64,000 bases of DNA from Pseudomonas putida (GCF_030159595.1 NZ_BSKJ01000005.1:149141-213140); one strand, 5' to 3'. Positions 17,525 to 27,268 are shown, numbered from the stretch's first letter. A program made the numbers and translations. Notes: generated by a model from the sequence alone, not told the origin.

Positions 17525-20500
17525 TCAACCTGGCAGCCAGGCGTCAAGCCACTGGCGTGCATAGCCTTCATCCAGCATGTGCCGTGCCAGCACCTGTTCG
17601 CGCAGCGCTTTCGCGCCACTTGCACTGGCAGCAGGCTCGGCAAGGTGCGCCTGGATAGCACTGATCCAGTCGCCGGCGGTGTTCCTGACCCTGGTCACAG
17701 GCAACCCTTGGTAGGGCAATACATCACTGCACACCAGCGGATAACCACAGGCGGCATATTCAAGAAGCCGCACATTGCTGCGACATGCATCAAGCCATCC
17801 ATCGCCAAGCGGTGCCAACGCCAGATCAAGTCCCAGCGACATGAGCTTCTGCGGATATTCATCGTAAGGCACCGGGCCATGTAACTCGCGCAGGTAAGGC
17901 TGTAGCTGGGGCGGGCATTCACCCAGGCAGACCCAATCCACATCAGCACGCAAGGCCTGAACAATCTCTAGCATCAGGTGCTGAACGCGGGCGTCGAACT
18001 GATCACCCACCCACCCGACACGAGGGCGACCACCCGGCTGACGCTGAGTAGCCAACGCCCCCCAACGGGCCGGGTGCAGACGGTCCGGCATGACACGAAT
18101 ATCTGAACAGAAGCCTTGCAGTGCTTCTGCCAATGCATGGGTGGGCACCACCAGCCGGTCCACAACGCCAACAGACCATCGCAGCGCACCTGCAAGATCG
18201 TCATCCGCCAGGCCAGGCAAGTCGGCATTCACTTCGCCCACCTTGAATGCGCGGGTGAACCGGGCATTGCGACGCAACGCTTCAATCTGCGCCTCGCTTT
18301 CTGGCCGCCGCATCACCCAACTATCAGGCTGCAGCCGCTCCAGCTCAGCGGGCAGATAGGGCCGCAAGGCCAACCGGACGTCAGCCAGGCCGGCAATACC
18401 CATGGACAAGGCAGGGTCGACAATCCGGCTGCGAGCAGCGCCAGCAAGTTCGCCCGGCATGCTCAACAGCACGGGCAACGGGCGCCAGCTCAAGGGGTTC
18501 CATGACAGGCCCGGGTCGGTCTCAAGCTCAAAACCAGCCCCTTGCAAAGACAAGTTGCGGTTGTAGGCCGGATCGCGGGCGATGACGGGCAGCCATTTGC
18601 CATACAACGCGTCCTGTTCGGCTTCGGCCGCGTCGGCAGGCACGCACTCACCCTGGCCCTCGCACACCACCACAGCATGGGGCGTCCACACCGTGAGATA
18701 ACCGGCCTGCCGCGCCTTCAGGCAAAGATCAAGACTGGCACCCGTGCGTTGCGTCAGGTGACTATCCATTGCGCCCACATCCTGGTAAAGCGCCCGGCGA
18801 ATCAACAGGCAGGCGCCAGACACGGCACTCAGGTTCTGATCCAGCTCAAGCCGGCGCATGTACCCTTCATCCTGCGGCAGCCCGGAAAACGCCGAGCTGC
18901 CTGGGCCATTCAAGCCCAGCACCTGCACAGCCTGTTCGACCATGCCATTGGGATGCATCAACCTGGCGCCGACGATGCCGACTTCCGGGCGCTGGCCGTG
19001 GTTGAGCAAGGCATCCAGCCAGTCATCGTGCACAATCACGGTATCCTCGTGCAGCAGCACCAGATACTCGCCTTGTGCATGCCTGGCCGCCAGGTTGCAA
19101 GCAGCGGCATGGCCATGTACCGACGCGTCACTCAGCACGCTGACCCGGTTTTGCTCCCGCGCCACAAGGCCATCCAGCCAGGCACGGGTAGCCGGACTGC
19201 TGCCGCCATCGTTTACCAGCAAAATCTCGACGTGGGGATAACGGGTCTTTTCAATCAACGAATGCACGCAGCGCTGTACATGATCGAGACGCCCGCTGCA
19301 GGGCACAACCAGCGAAACCAATGGCTGCTCGGCGTGCCCATAGTCAATGCGATGAATGCCTGGCCGATGCATGCGCACCTGCGCCTGGGTATAGCCGCGC
19401 CGCTGCAAGTGGCGCAGCAGCACCGCCTGTTCCTGAGGGCTGTGAACAGGTTCTACGCTGGGCGAGATACACACGGGTTCGCTGACGTGAGCCAGCCCGT
19501 CGAGGCCATCGGCATCTTCGATCAAGTGCAACAGCAACGCGAGCTCGGCCGCCCCCGCGCAGGCCAGGTCGAAACCGCCCGCCTCAAGGAATACCTCGCG
19601 GCGATAGAACCAATGCCGCGCCAGCTGGGCCGGGCTGGCCAGCAGCATGTCGAGATTGAAGTCGGGGCGCAGCAGCGCCTGCTGGGTGCCCTGCGGCGTG
19701 GTCACCAGCTCATCGGCATACACCGCACGCACATGGTCGCCCTCGAGCAGTTCCAGCGCGAGCATCATCAACCCGAACGGTGTGAACGTGGTACCCGCAC
19801 GCACAAAACAGAGCCACTGCCCGGTCCCTTGCTGCAGGACCAACTGGTTAAGCGTAGCAAGCTCGCAATCGGCCGGCACATGGACGGCGAGCTGCTGATA
19901 CATCTGCCCTTGCAGGCTTTTGCGCGTGGTCTCGACCGCCGCTGGCTGGCCGTTCGGGATGATGACGAAATCGAACCTGGGCAGGTCCATGCGCCTGTCT
20001 TCCAGACGCTGGGCGATCAACGCCGCCTGCGCATCAGTAGGGCGACGGGACCGCAGCCACTGGGCAACCTGTGCATCTGGCTGACGTGCCGCCTCGTGCA
20101 TATCGTCTGATTGCAGGTCTGTGCAAGGCATGGCCTGGGTCTGCTCGATGAAGCCGGCCAACTGCTCCCAGAACCGGCCCTGCAGGTCAGCGTATTTTTG
20201 CTGGACGATGGCCAAGCCCGATCTGGCATGCTCGATAGCCTCGGGCGTGTCTTCGAAGGCCAGGCCATGCGTGCCGAATTCGCCAATACCGAGCGGCGTA
20301 CCATCAAAGAAGGGCGACTTGAGTACCACGGTCGGGCAACCACACAACATAGCTTCCAGCGCCGTTGCGGTGGAAGAAAAGCAATAGATGCCTTCACTGC
20401 GCCGGAACAGCTCTGCCATTTCCCGAGGGGTGGCTGGCCATTCGTTGGTAATGAGCGTGCACCTCGCCGCCAGCTCGGGGTGCTCCTGAAGCGCATGGGT

Positions 20501-21016
20501 ATGGCGCCCCGGGTAGATCAGCCAACCTTTGCGATGGCCGTCATAGGGGTTGCCAAGGTTGTTGAACAGCGATGTGTCGATCGGCGGCAGAAACAGTATG
20601 CGCTCAGCCCCTGCGCCCTTGGGCAGCAGATGCTCACCGTAGGCAAAGACCATTTCCGAATCGGCAAACTCCGTGTCCCCTGCGATCAACCCCGGTACGT
20701 TGAGCAGGTAGCGCACGACCGAGCGGGCCTTGGTCGGGTTGCCTGACACCACCTCCGGGTACACCACGATAGGCTGGCGCCCCGCCTGCTCATGTTGCTG
20801 CTTCAACTCATTGGTGAGCAGGGGCGTGTGCCACATCGGGTTGGTCGTGGAGCTGTACAGGTAGGCGTCCTGACCGCACCGGTTCAGCAGGTGACACAGC
20901 ATGTGCATCACCCGGATACCCGCCGAGTTATGCCGGTAGGCGGGCGCAACGATGTAATACGGGCGCGGTGACGCAACGTGCAAGGGCGGATAATGCTGAG
21001 TGCTCACAGGCTGCAT
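17525..21016 (-). CDS. Very large multidomain glycosyltransferase (GT-B / GT2 / GT-B), 1163 residues
   Basis: The protein can be split by eye into four parts. A GT-B-like N-terminus spans about 18-300 (YYIVAPAYRHNSAGIRVMHM, later STATALEAMLCGCPTVV). A degenerate GT2-like unit spans about 340-540. A canonical GT2 domain spans about 560-800 (PLVSLVVPCSGRLDHVQRC, VEILLVNDGGSS, EYLVLLHEDTVI, EVGIVGARLMHPNG). A C-terminal GT-B-like half spans about 960-1160 (RPRVGWVGDQFD, SNVRLLEYAACGYPLVCSD). The last 800 residues resemble the gene at 27,269-30,847. Large proteins of this kind in other Pseudomonas flagellin islands (Fgt/FgtA) add and extend the flagellin glycan. It sits between rfbH and the NeuB gene. 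Acceptor and donor are unknown. Confidence 0.85.
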   Translation of the reverse strand: MQPVSTQHYPPLHVASPRPYYIVAPAYRHNSAGIRVMHMLCHLLNRCGQDAYLYSSTTNPMWHTPLLTNELKQQHEQAGRQPIVVYPEVVSGNPTKARSVVRYLLNVPGLIAGDTEFADSEMVFAYGEHLLPKGAGAERILFLPPIDTSLFNNLGNPYDGHRKGWLIYPGRHTHALQEHPELAARCTLITNEWPATPREMAELFRRSEGIYCFSSTATALEAMLCGCPTVVLKSPFFDGTPLGIGEFGTHGLAFEDTPEAIEHARSGLAIVQQKYADLQGRFWEQLAGFIEQTQAMPCTDLQSDDMHEAARQPDAQVAQWLRSRRPTDAQAALIAQRLEDRRMDLPRFDFVIIPNGQPAAVETTRKSLQGQMYQQLAVHVPADCELATLNQLVLQQGTGQWLCFVRAGTTFTPFGLMMLALELLEGDHVRAVYADELVTTPQGTQQALLRPDFNLDMLLASPAQLARHWFYRREVFLEAGGFDLACAGAAELALLLHLIEDADGLDGLAHVSEPVCISPSVEPVHSPQEQAVLLRHLQRRGYTQAQVRMHRPGIHRIDYGHAEQPLVSLVVPCSGRLDHVQRCVHSLIEKTRYPHVEILLVNDGGSSPATRAWLDGLVAREQNRVSVLSDASVHGHAAACNLAARHAQGEYLVLLHEDTVIVHDDWLDALLNHGQRPEVGIVGARLMHPNGMVEQAVQVLGLNGPGSSAFSGLPQDEGYMRRLELDQNLSAVSGACLLIRRALYQDVGAMDSHLTQRTGASLDLCLKARQAGYLTVWTPHAVVVCEGQGECVPADAAEAEQDALYGKWLPVIARDPAYNRNLSLQGAGFELETDPGLSWNPLSWRPLPVLLSMPGELAGAARSRIVDPALSMGIAGLADVRLALRPYLPAELERLQPDSWVMRRPESEAQIEALRRNARFTRAFKVGEVNADLPGLADDDLAGALRWSVGVVDRLVVPTHALAEALQGFCSDIRVMPDRLHPARWGALATQRQPGGRPRVGWVGDQFDARVQHLMLEIVQALRADVDWVCLGECPPQLQPYLRELHGPVPYDEYPQKLMSLGLDLALAPLGDGWLDACRSNVRLLEYAACGYPLVCSDVLPYQGLPVTRVRNTAGDWISAIQAHLAEPAASASGAKALREQVLARHMLDEGYARQWLDAWLPG

Positions 21017-21107
21017 CCTGGGCGTGGCATGGACGGGCGCGCGCCGCTGGCTCGGGCGAACACCCTGCGGCCCCGCCCGGCAAACCGTTCACACGCGTAG
21101 ACGCCCA

Positions 21108-22430
21108 TCAGCGCAGCCTCCGCACATAGGCTTCGATGCTGCCGGCCACATGTTCGAGGTGGTCTTCGCCAAGCCCGGGCCACAGGCCGACCCAGAAGGT
21201 GTCCTTCATGATCTTGTCCGTCACCGACAAGTCACTGGCTACCCGGTATTGCTGGTCTTTCATGTAGGGCTGTCGGGTAAGGTTGCCGGCGAACAGCAGG
21301 CGAGTACCCACCTTCTGCGCATCGAGATGACGCAAAAGATCCAGACGCTCGACACCACAACCATCACGCAGCGTCAGCGGGAAACCAAACCAGGACGGGT
21401 CACTGTTGGGGGTGGCGTGCGGCAGGATCAGCTGCTCTACACACCCGGACAAGCGCTCGCTGAGCCAGGCAAAGTTACGCTTGCGTGCAACGATGAAGTC
21501 ATCCACCCGGTCCATCTGCGCCAACGCACAGGCAGCCTGCATGTCGGTGATCTTGAGGTTGTAGCCCAGGTGGGAATAGGTGTACTTGTGGTCGTAACCT
21601 TGCGGCAGGTCGCCCAGCTGCCAGCAGAAGCGCTTGCTGCAGGTATTGTCTTCGCCTGGTCCGCAATAGCAGTCACGCCCCCAGTCACGGAACGATTCGA
21701 CGATACGCTTGAGCAGCGGAGAATCGGTGAAAACCGCCCCGCCCTCGCCCATGGTGATATGGTGGGCCGGATAGAAACTGAGCGTACCAAGGTCGCCGAA
21801 GCTGCCCACCTGGCGGCCATCATAGGTGGCGCCGAGCGCATCGCAGCAGTCCTCGATCAGCCACAAACCGTAGCGGTCGCACAATTCTCGCACCACGGCC
21901 AGGTTGAACGGGTTGCCCAGCGTGTGGGCCAACATGATCGCCTTGGTCCGCGGGCTGATCGCCGCCTCGATCAAGGCCGGGTCGACGTTGTAGGTACCCA
22001 TCTCGATATCGACGAAGACCGGCACGGCACCAAATTGCAGGATCGGGTTGACGGTGGTAGGGAAACCCGCTGCCACGCCAATGACCTCGTCCCCCTTGCG
22101 AATGGCACGATCCCCCAGGCGCGGCGAAGTCAAGGCGGAAAACGCCAACAGGTTCGCCGAAGAGCCGGAGTTGGCGGTGAGCACGCCACGCCGCCCCAGG
22201 TAACGTGCCAGGCGTTTTTCGAATGCCTGATTGAAGCGCCCGGTGGTCAACCAGCCGTCCAGTACAGCTTCCGTCATGGCTTGCAGTTCGGGTGCACCAA
22301 TGACTTTGCCAGAGGGCGGAACCGCATGTTGGCCGGGTACAAAACCGGGCGCGGCCAGTTCCAGCTCGGCATAACGGCCAACGAGCTCGGTAATTTGCTG
22401 GCGCAACTGCTGCGCCGTTTGATCAGTCAT
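21108..22430 (-). CDS. rfbH: CDP-4-keto-6-deoxyglucose 3-dehydrase (E1) RfbH
   Basis: RfbH (AscC/DdhC, E1) is the PMP- and [2Fe-2S]-dependent enzyme that removes the C-3 hydroxyl of CDP-4-keto-6-deoxyglucose. The 440-residue protein has the aminotransferase fold, but the usual PLP lysine is replaced by His in [13 protein letters not shown] (H223/H224), the hallmark of this dehydrase. Cysteines C196, C254, C256 and C264 fit the E1 iron-sulphur pattern C-X57-C-X1-C-X7-C exactly. The start MTDQTAQQ at 22430 has AAGGTGAG upstream and overlaps rfbG by eight bases. Its partner reductase E3 (AscD/RfbI) is not in the window and must come from elsewhere. Confidence 0.95.
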   Translation of the reverse strand: MTDQTAQQLRQQITELVGRYAELELAAPGFVPGQHAVPPSGKVIGAPELQAMTEAVLDGWLTTGRFNQAFEKRLARYLGRRGVLTANSGSSANLLAFSALTSPRLGDRAIRKGDEVIGVAAGFPTTVNPILQFGAVPVFVDIEMGTYNVDPALIEAAISPRTKAIMLAHTLGNPFNLAVVRELCDRYGLWLIEDCCDALGATYDGRQVGSFGDLGTLSFYPAHHITMGEGGAVFTDSPLLKRIVESFRDWGRDCYCGPGEDNTCSKRFCWQLGDLPQGYDHKYTYSHLGYNLKITDMQAACALAQMDRVDDFIVARKRNFAWLSERLSGCVEQLILPHATPNSDPSWFGFPLTLRDGCGVERLDLLRHLDAQKVGTRLLFAGNLTRQPYMKDQQYRVASDLSVTDKIMKDTFWVGLWPGLGEDHLEHVAGSIEAYVRRLR

Positions 22431-23484
22431 TGAACTCACCTTCGTGTGCCGCTATTTGCGTGCGGCAGTATTGCTGCATGTCTTGGCCATCGCGCCAGGC
22501 GTGATGCCATTCAAGGGTGTGACGCAACGATTGCTGCAGACCCCACCTGGGCCGCCAGCCCAATGCTTGACGAGCCCTGGAGGAGTCGAGGGTCAACAAG
22601 CCTGCTTCATGGGGCTGCACGCGCGCTTCGACAGACCAACCCGCCTCGCCTGGCCACAACTGCGCCATGGCCTGCACCAACGCACCCACGGTTGCCGTAC
22701 CGCCGCTGTCAGGGCCGAAATTCCAGGCCTCTGCCACGTCCTGACCACGCTCGATCAACGCCTGGGCCAGCAGCAAGTAGCCCTGAAGCGGATCGAGTAC
22801 GTGCTGCCACGGGCGCACGGCATCGGGATAGCGCAAGGTCACCGACTCCCCGGCGTCCCAGGCACGCAGGATATCGGGCAGCAACCGGTCTGCTGACCAG
22901 TCACCGCCACCGATCACGTTGCCCGCGCGTGCTGTCGCAAGCGCCACACCGCGCTCGCGCAGGAACGACTCGCGCCACGAGGCGCAAAGCAGCTCGACGC
23001 ACGCCTTGCTGCTGCTGTAGGGGTCATGCCCCCCCAAAGCATCCTGCTCACGGTATGGCCATTGCCACTCGCGGTTTTCGTAGCACTTGTCACTGGTGAC
23101 CACCAGCACGGCACGCACGGTGTCGCACTGCCGTACAGCTTCAAGCAGGTTGAGCGTGCCGGTAACGTTGGTGGCGTACGTTTGTGCCGGGCTGCGATAG
23201 GACTCGCGCACCAGCGGCTGCGCGGCCAGGTGCAAGACGACCTCCGGGCGAAATGCCGCCACACTGCGCAGCAACCGGTCAGCATCACGAATATCGGCAA
23301 ACTCGCCAGCGACGCACTCAGCCAGTCGAGCGCTGCCATACAGTGAGGGCGAGGTATCGGGGGCCAGTGAGTAGCCATACACTTCGGCGCCCAGCTCACG
23401 CAGGCAGAGGGCTAGCCAGCCGCCCTTGAAGCCGCTGTGTCCTGTCAGGAAAACCCGACGCCCCGACCAGAAGCCATGGCTCAT
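22423..23484 (-). CDS. rfbG: CDP-glucose 4,6-dehydratase RfbG
   Basis: RfbG (AscB/DdhB) converts CDP-D-glucose to CDP-4-keto-6-deoxy-D-glucose. The protein has about 353 residues. It has the NAD-binding GHSGFKGGW near the N-terminus, [11 protein letters not shown] typical of this dehydratase, and the catalytic YSSSK followed by [13 protein letters not shown] chose the start MSHGFWSGR at 23484 because its ATGA overlaps the rfbF stop by four bases. Two upstream in-frame ATGs (23490, 23499) are possible. It lies between rfbF and rfbH in one tightly packed unit, the same order as in enteric O-antigen clusters. Confidence 0.95.
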   Translation of the reverse strand: MSHGFWSGRRVFLTGHSGFKGGWLALCLRELGAEVYGYSLAPDTSPSLYGSARLAECVAGEFADIRDADRLLRSVAAFRPEVVLHLAAQPLVRESYRSPAQTYATNVTGTLNLLEAVRQCDTVRAVLVVTSDKCYENREWQWPYREQDALGGHDPYSSSKACVELLCASWRESFLRERGVALATARAGNVIGGGDWSADRLLPDILRAWDAGESVTLRYPDAVRPWQHVLDPLQGYLLLAQALIERGQDVAEAWNFGPDSGGTATVGALVQAMAQLWPGEAGWSVEARVQPHEAGLLTLDSSRARQALGWRPRWGLQQSLRHTLEWHHAWRDGQDMQQYCRTQIAAHEGEFND

Positions 23485-24251
23485 GACCATATGCGCCATT
23501 GTGCTTCGTCTGCCTTCCAGCGCTCTTCCAGGTAACTGCGATCACGCAGGGTGTCCATGGCTTGCCAGAAGCCACGGTGCACATGGGTCATCAGTTGGCC
23601 ATCCTGCGCCAAGGCACGCATGGGCTCATATTCCCATGTGGTGGCGTCGCCCTCGATGTAGTCGAAGACCCCGGGTTCGAGCACGAAGAAGCCGCCATTG
23701 ATCCAGCCACCGTCGCCCAGTGGTTTTTCCTGGAAGCCATGCACCTGCTCGCCCCGCACATCCAGCGCACCGTAACGCCCGGGCGGCTGAACGGCAGTGA
23801 CGGTCGCCAGCTTGCCGTGGCGGTTGTGGAAATCGATCAAGGCTGGCAGGTCCACATCGGCAACGCCGTCGCCGTAAGTCAGGCAGAAGGTCTCGTCGCC
23901 GACGTAATCGCGTACCCGCTTGAGGCGCCCGCCAGTTGCCGTATTCTCGCCAGTGTCCACCAGCGTGACCCGCCAGGGTTCGGCGTGACGGTTGTGGATA
24001 TGCATCTGGTTTTCCGACATGTCGAAGGTGACATCAGACATGTGCAGGAAATAGTTCGCGAAGTACTCCTTGATCACATAGCCCTTGTAACCGAGGCAAA
24101 TCACGAAATCGTTGATCCCGTAATGGGAGTAGATTTTCATGATGTGCCAAATGATGGGCTTGCCACCAATTTCGATCATCGGTTTCGGGCGCAGATGCGA
24201 CTCTTCACTGATACGGGTACCCAGGCCTCCGGCCAGGATGACTGCTTTCAT
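23481..24251 (-). CDS. rfbF: Glucose-1-phosphate cytidylyltransferase RfbF
   Basis: RfbF (AscA/DdhA) makes CDP-glucose from CTP and glucose-1-phosphate, the entry step to CDP-3,6-dideoxyhexoses. The 256-residue protein starts MKAVILAGGLGTRISEES and has the nucleotidyltransferase signature (LAGGLGTR, RPKPMIEIGGKPIIWHIMK). The strand CLTYGDGVADVDL holds the metal-binding Asp. The length matches the family (about 257). The start ATG at 24251 has AAGG ten bases upstream; a GTG at 24260 is less likely. It is the first gene of rfbFGH and the 1163-residue glycosyltransferase, and a sigma-54-like promoter lies 78 nt upstream. Confidence 0.95.
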   Translation of the reverse strand: MKAVILAGGLGTRISEESHLRPKPMIEIGGKPIIWHIMKIYSHYGINDFVICLGYKGYVIKEYFANYFLHMSDVTFDMSENQMHIHNRHAEPWRVTLVDTGENTATGGRLKRVRDYVGDETFCLTYGDGVADVDLPALIDFHNRHGKLATVTAVQPPGRYGALDVRGEQVHGFQEKPLGDGGWINGGFFVLEPGVFDYIEGDATTWEYEPMRALAQDGQLMTHVHRGFWQAMDTLRDRSYLEERWKADEAQWRIWS

Positions 24252-24328
24252 TGTCGACACACCTTCACAGGCTGACGCCCATAGCGGGCTGACAAAATAC
24301 TGACCAATTCAGTAAGTTGCCGTTATCT

Positions 24329-24344
24329 AGCAAAAAGATTGCCA
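24329..24344 (-). promoter_or_regulatory. Candidate sigma-54 promoter upstream of rfbF
   Basis: On the minus strand the sequence is TGGCAATCTTTTTGCT. The -24 GG and -12 GC are exactly ten bases apart, TGGCA and TTTTTGCT match the consensus, and only the variable centre differs. It lies 78 nt before the rfbF start, in a 247-nt gap with no gene. It resembles the promoters before fliE, flgB and flgA. Confidence 0.65.
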
Positions 24345-24449
24345 ATCAGCCTGAGCGGGCAAGGTAAATGCGCGCGCAGCGGGAGATACGCCTGAAGCGT
24401 GGAGCCGGCCTTGATCGACCGGGCTCGCGGGTATTGTCCAAACAGGCAG

Positions 24450-24482
24450 GACAGGGCTGCGATGTCAGCGTGCAGCCCTGTC
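24450..24482 (-). terminator. Strong stem-loop after the 905-residue glycosyltransferase
   Basis: A perfect 11-bp stem GACAGGGCTGC / GCAGCCCTGTC with an 11-base loop begins 16 nt after the stop of the upstream glycosyltransferase gene. There is no T-run, so it may be a transcript-stabilising or weak terminator structure rather than a classic intrinsic terminator. Confidence 0.5.
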
Positions 24483-24498
24483 AATAATCCGCCTCGGC

Positions 24499-27216
24499 CT
24501 ACTCGACCTGTTCCAGCCACTCCAACGCCGACGCAGCCTGCTCGCTGAAGGCCGTCGGCCAGCGATCGAGCAGCACCTGCGCCAACGCGTGATCCGCTTC
24601 AGGCACGGCGCTGAGCTGCAGCCTGGCCTGCGGCGTCCAGACGACCAATTGCCCGGCGTCCACAACGGCCCGGCACAGGTCGACATCGGCGCCCTGGGCG
24701 ACCTGCAAACCCGCACAATGCTCGAACACCTCCTTGCTCACCATCAGGCAATCGGCACTGACCGCCTGACAACCGCGCACTGCCAATGGCCATCTGGCTT
24801 CAGCACACGCTTGCGGCTTCAGGCCCTGCCAGGGCGAAGCCACCTGCGGCCCCTGCAGCAAGGCGTAACCCGCGTGCAGAAGAGCAGCATCGCCCCCCTC
24901 AAGGCAGGCGCCTACCACACCCACCTCCGGGCGCTGAGCCTCATTGAGCAGTGCCTCGATCCAGGCCGGGGTAATGACCTGACTGCGCTCAGACACCAGC
25001 ACCAGATAGGCCCCTTGCGCCTGGGTGGCCGCCAGGTTCAACCCACTGCTGCGCGACTCGCCCGGCTGACCAACCAGAACACGCACCTTGCCGGCGAACG
25101 GTTGCAGCGCCGCAACCTCGTGCTCGGCGCACACCACCAGCACTTCGTAGCGCGGGTAACGGGTACGCTGCAGCACGCTACGCAGGCAAGCCTGCAGCTG
25201 CGAGGCATCGCCTTCGCTAGCGACGAGCACGCTTACCAACGGCGTGGACGAATGCCGGTAGTCGATAGACAACCCTTCATTCGCCTGTATCTTCACCTGC
25301 GCGCGATAACCCAATTGCGTCAGATGACGGCCGACCACCTTGGCAGCTTCCTCATCCAGTGCACTACCGCCCTGCTCACCGATGACCAGGTAGCCGGTCA
25401 TGTGCGCCAGGCTGCTCAAGCCGTGGGCCTCCACCAGACGCAACAGCAGGTCGAGTTCCAACGCCTCGCGGCAGGTTTCACTGTACCCGCCCAGGTCCAG
25501 TACCGCCTGGCGACGTACCAGCCAATGCCGCGACATCAACCCTGGCTGGCTGCGCAGCAGGTCGAGGTCTGCCCCCGGGCGTTCGACGCTGTGCAAACGC
25601 CCTTCACCGTCGCGCTGCACTTCATTGGCCGCGATGGCATGACAGGCCGGTGCGTCGACAAGCTCCACCGACAGGCGCAACAAACCTCCCGCAAGCAACA
25701 CATCACCGGCACTCAGCAGCATCAGCCAGGCACTCGGCAACTGGCGCACCGCCTGATTCAGGTGAGTCACCCAATTGCTGTCACTGACCTGAATGAAATG
25801 CAGCGTGTCGCGCGGCGTGGTAATGGCGGGTGGCTTGCCAGCCTTGAGCACCAGCAGCTTGAAGTTGCGTATGCCGCTGGCCAGCAAGCTGTCGAACGTG
25901 GCCTGAAGCGCTTGATCGTCATTTTTCAGATCGAGAACCACGAAGGCGATCTGCTCGGCCGGGTGCTTGCTCAAGTACCGGAGAACACGCTGGCGTCCAG
26001 CTTCATCTGGTGTAGCGGCAGCGATGGCATCGATCACCTGACCCGACGGAGTACCCTGCAAACGGCACTGCTCATGGATACCCGGGACCTGTTCGAGGCG
26101 TGCAAGCCAATCCGTCATCTCACGGACATGCGCAGCTTCCTCTGTCCTGTCCAGCATGGACAACAGCAAATGGCAGACTTCGCGATTGAACAGGCTCAAC
26201 GCCAGGGCTTGCCAGTAACGGTGGCTCAGGCTCTCTGCGGTATCGTTGGGGTGCGCCTGCAACAAGTCACGCTGCTGCACCCAGATACCCTCCAGTGCGC
26301 GCTGTTGTTGCGGGCTGGTCGGCCATGCGTGGCAGAGAAACTCCAGCTCGGTCAACCGTGCAAACAGTGCGCCGTTGTAATAGGGCAGTTGTACGTCCTG
26401 ATGCGGCTCGAACAGCCGCTCGGGGTCATCGATCACACTGCGCCAGCTGGAAGTGAAGATCAACGACGCCGCGCCCAGATCGTAGGTGTTGCGCACGAAC
26501 CGGTTGAGGGCCGTGAAGCCCTGTTCGTCGCCACACAGCCGATATAGCCCAGCATCCCACTGGCGCAAGCCACGCACCAGCTGAGTCAGGCGCTCTTCAC
26601 GCTCCACCAGGCTGTAGCCGACGGGCCCATGCTCACTCACCACATCGGTCTGGGCCAGGTGTGCAACCGGCCCTTGTGCCAACACTGCAAGGGAAATCGC
26701 CACCCGCACGGCAAGCGCATCCAGGTTGTCCGGCAACGCCGTCAGCACGGCTTGCAAGGTCGACACACGCATGACGGCACGCCAGGCTTGCTGCCCAGCC
26801 TGGGCGTACTGCAACAACCTGGCTGTACCGGTTTCGACAACAGCAGGCGCAAATGCCGAACCTACCCGGTAGTACTCGACCTTGCCACTCCCCGGGCTGT
26901 AGCCCAGCAGCTGGCCTTGCGCAGCCACCACCCCGGGTTGCGCGTGCAGGCACGCCGCTGCATTGTCCAGAGACGGGGCCAGCACGAAATCGGTATCCAG
27001 CGCCAGTACCACATAAGCCGTGGCAAGCCCCCCCAGGGATTGTGCAAGGGCCTGAGCGAACCCGACCGAGCTCGACCCAGGCGGCAAGTCAAACGCCACA
27101 CAGGGCACATGAGCCTGCTGATAGTAGTGCTGCGCGCGGGCGCGGCTGTGCGCCTGATCCTCGCCCAGCAAAACAACGGTCACATCATTGCGCGAGCCGA
27201 TTGCGGTATCGATCAT
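24499..27216 (-). CDS. Large glycosyltransferase-like protein, 905 residues
   Basis: The N-terminal 400 residues start with a degraded nucleotide-sugar-binding-like fold (DVTVVLLGEDQAHSRARAQ, then VVLALDTDFVLAPSLDNAAA). A helix-rich part carries the motif NRFVRNTYDLGAASLIFTS. Residues about 430-640 form a degenerate GT2-like unit. A GT2-like domain spans about 650-860 (LVSVLVASEGDASQLQACLR, RYPRYEVLVVCAEHE, GAYLVLVSERSQVI, EVGVVGACLEGGDA). The last two parts resemble those of both neighbouring large glycosyltransferases, but the GT-B C-terminus is absent. The start is ATG at 27216 with AGGTG upstream; a TTG at 27231 is discarded. Catalytic acids in the last domain look poorly kept, so activity is uncertain. 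Confidence 0.75.
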   Translation of the reverse strand: MIDTAIGSRNDVTVVLLGEDQAHSRARAQHYYQQAHVPCVAFDLPPGSSSVGFAQALAQSLGGLATAYVVLALDTDFVLAPSLDNAAACLHAQPGVVAAQGQLLGYSPGSGKVEYYRVGSAFAPAVVETGTARLLQYAQAGQQAWRAVMRVSTLQAVLTALPDNLDALAVRVAISLAVLAQGPVAHLAQTDVVSEHGPVGYSLVEREERLTQLVRGLRQWDAGLYRLCGDEQGFTALNRFVRNTYDLGAASLIFTSSWRSVIDDPERLFEPHQDVQLPYYNGALFARLTELEFLCHAWPTSPQQQRALEGIWVQQRDLLQAHPNDTAESLSHRYWQALALSLFNREVCHLLLSMLDRTEEAAHVREMTDWLARLEQVPGIHEQCRLQGTPSGQVIDAIAAATPDEAGRQRVLRYLSKHPAEQIAFVVLDLKNDDQALQATFDSLLASGIRNFKLLVLKAGKPPAITTPRDTLHFIQVSDSNWVTHLNQAVRQLPSAWLMLLSAGDVLLAGGLLRLSVELVDAPACHAIAANEVQRDGEGRLHSVERPGADLDLLRSQPGLMSRHWLVRRQAVLDLGGYSETCREALELDLLLRLVEAHGLSSLAHMTGYLVIGEQGGSALDEEAAKVVGRHLTQLGYRAQVKIQANEGLSIDYRHSSTPLVSVLVASEGDASQLQACLRSVLQRTRYPRYEVLVVCAEHEVAALQPFAGKVRVLVGQPGESRSSGLNLAATQAQGAYLVLVSERSQVITPAWIEALLNEAQRPEVGVVGACLEGGDAALLHAGYALLQGPQVASPWQGLKPQACAEARWPLAVRGCQAVSADCLMVSKEVFEHCAGLQVAQGADVDLCRAVVDAGQLVVWTPQARLQLSAVPEADHALAQVLLDRWPTAFSEQAASALEWLEQVE

Positions 27217-27268
27217 ATAGCACCTGTCCAATTGTCAATCAGGCGCGGGCATCGCCCCACGCCAACGT

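Noticed and set aside
21108..22430. An ordinary sugar aminotransferase (VioA/ArnB-like) for a viosamine pathway
   Set aside because: The PLP lysine is replaced by His and four Fe-S cysteines are present, which define RfbH rather than an aminotransferase.
24589..26547. A 652-codon plus-strand open frame opposite the 905-residue glycosyltransferase
   Set aside because: Antisense shadow; no domain and no ribosome site.
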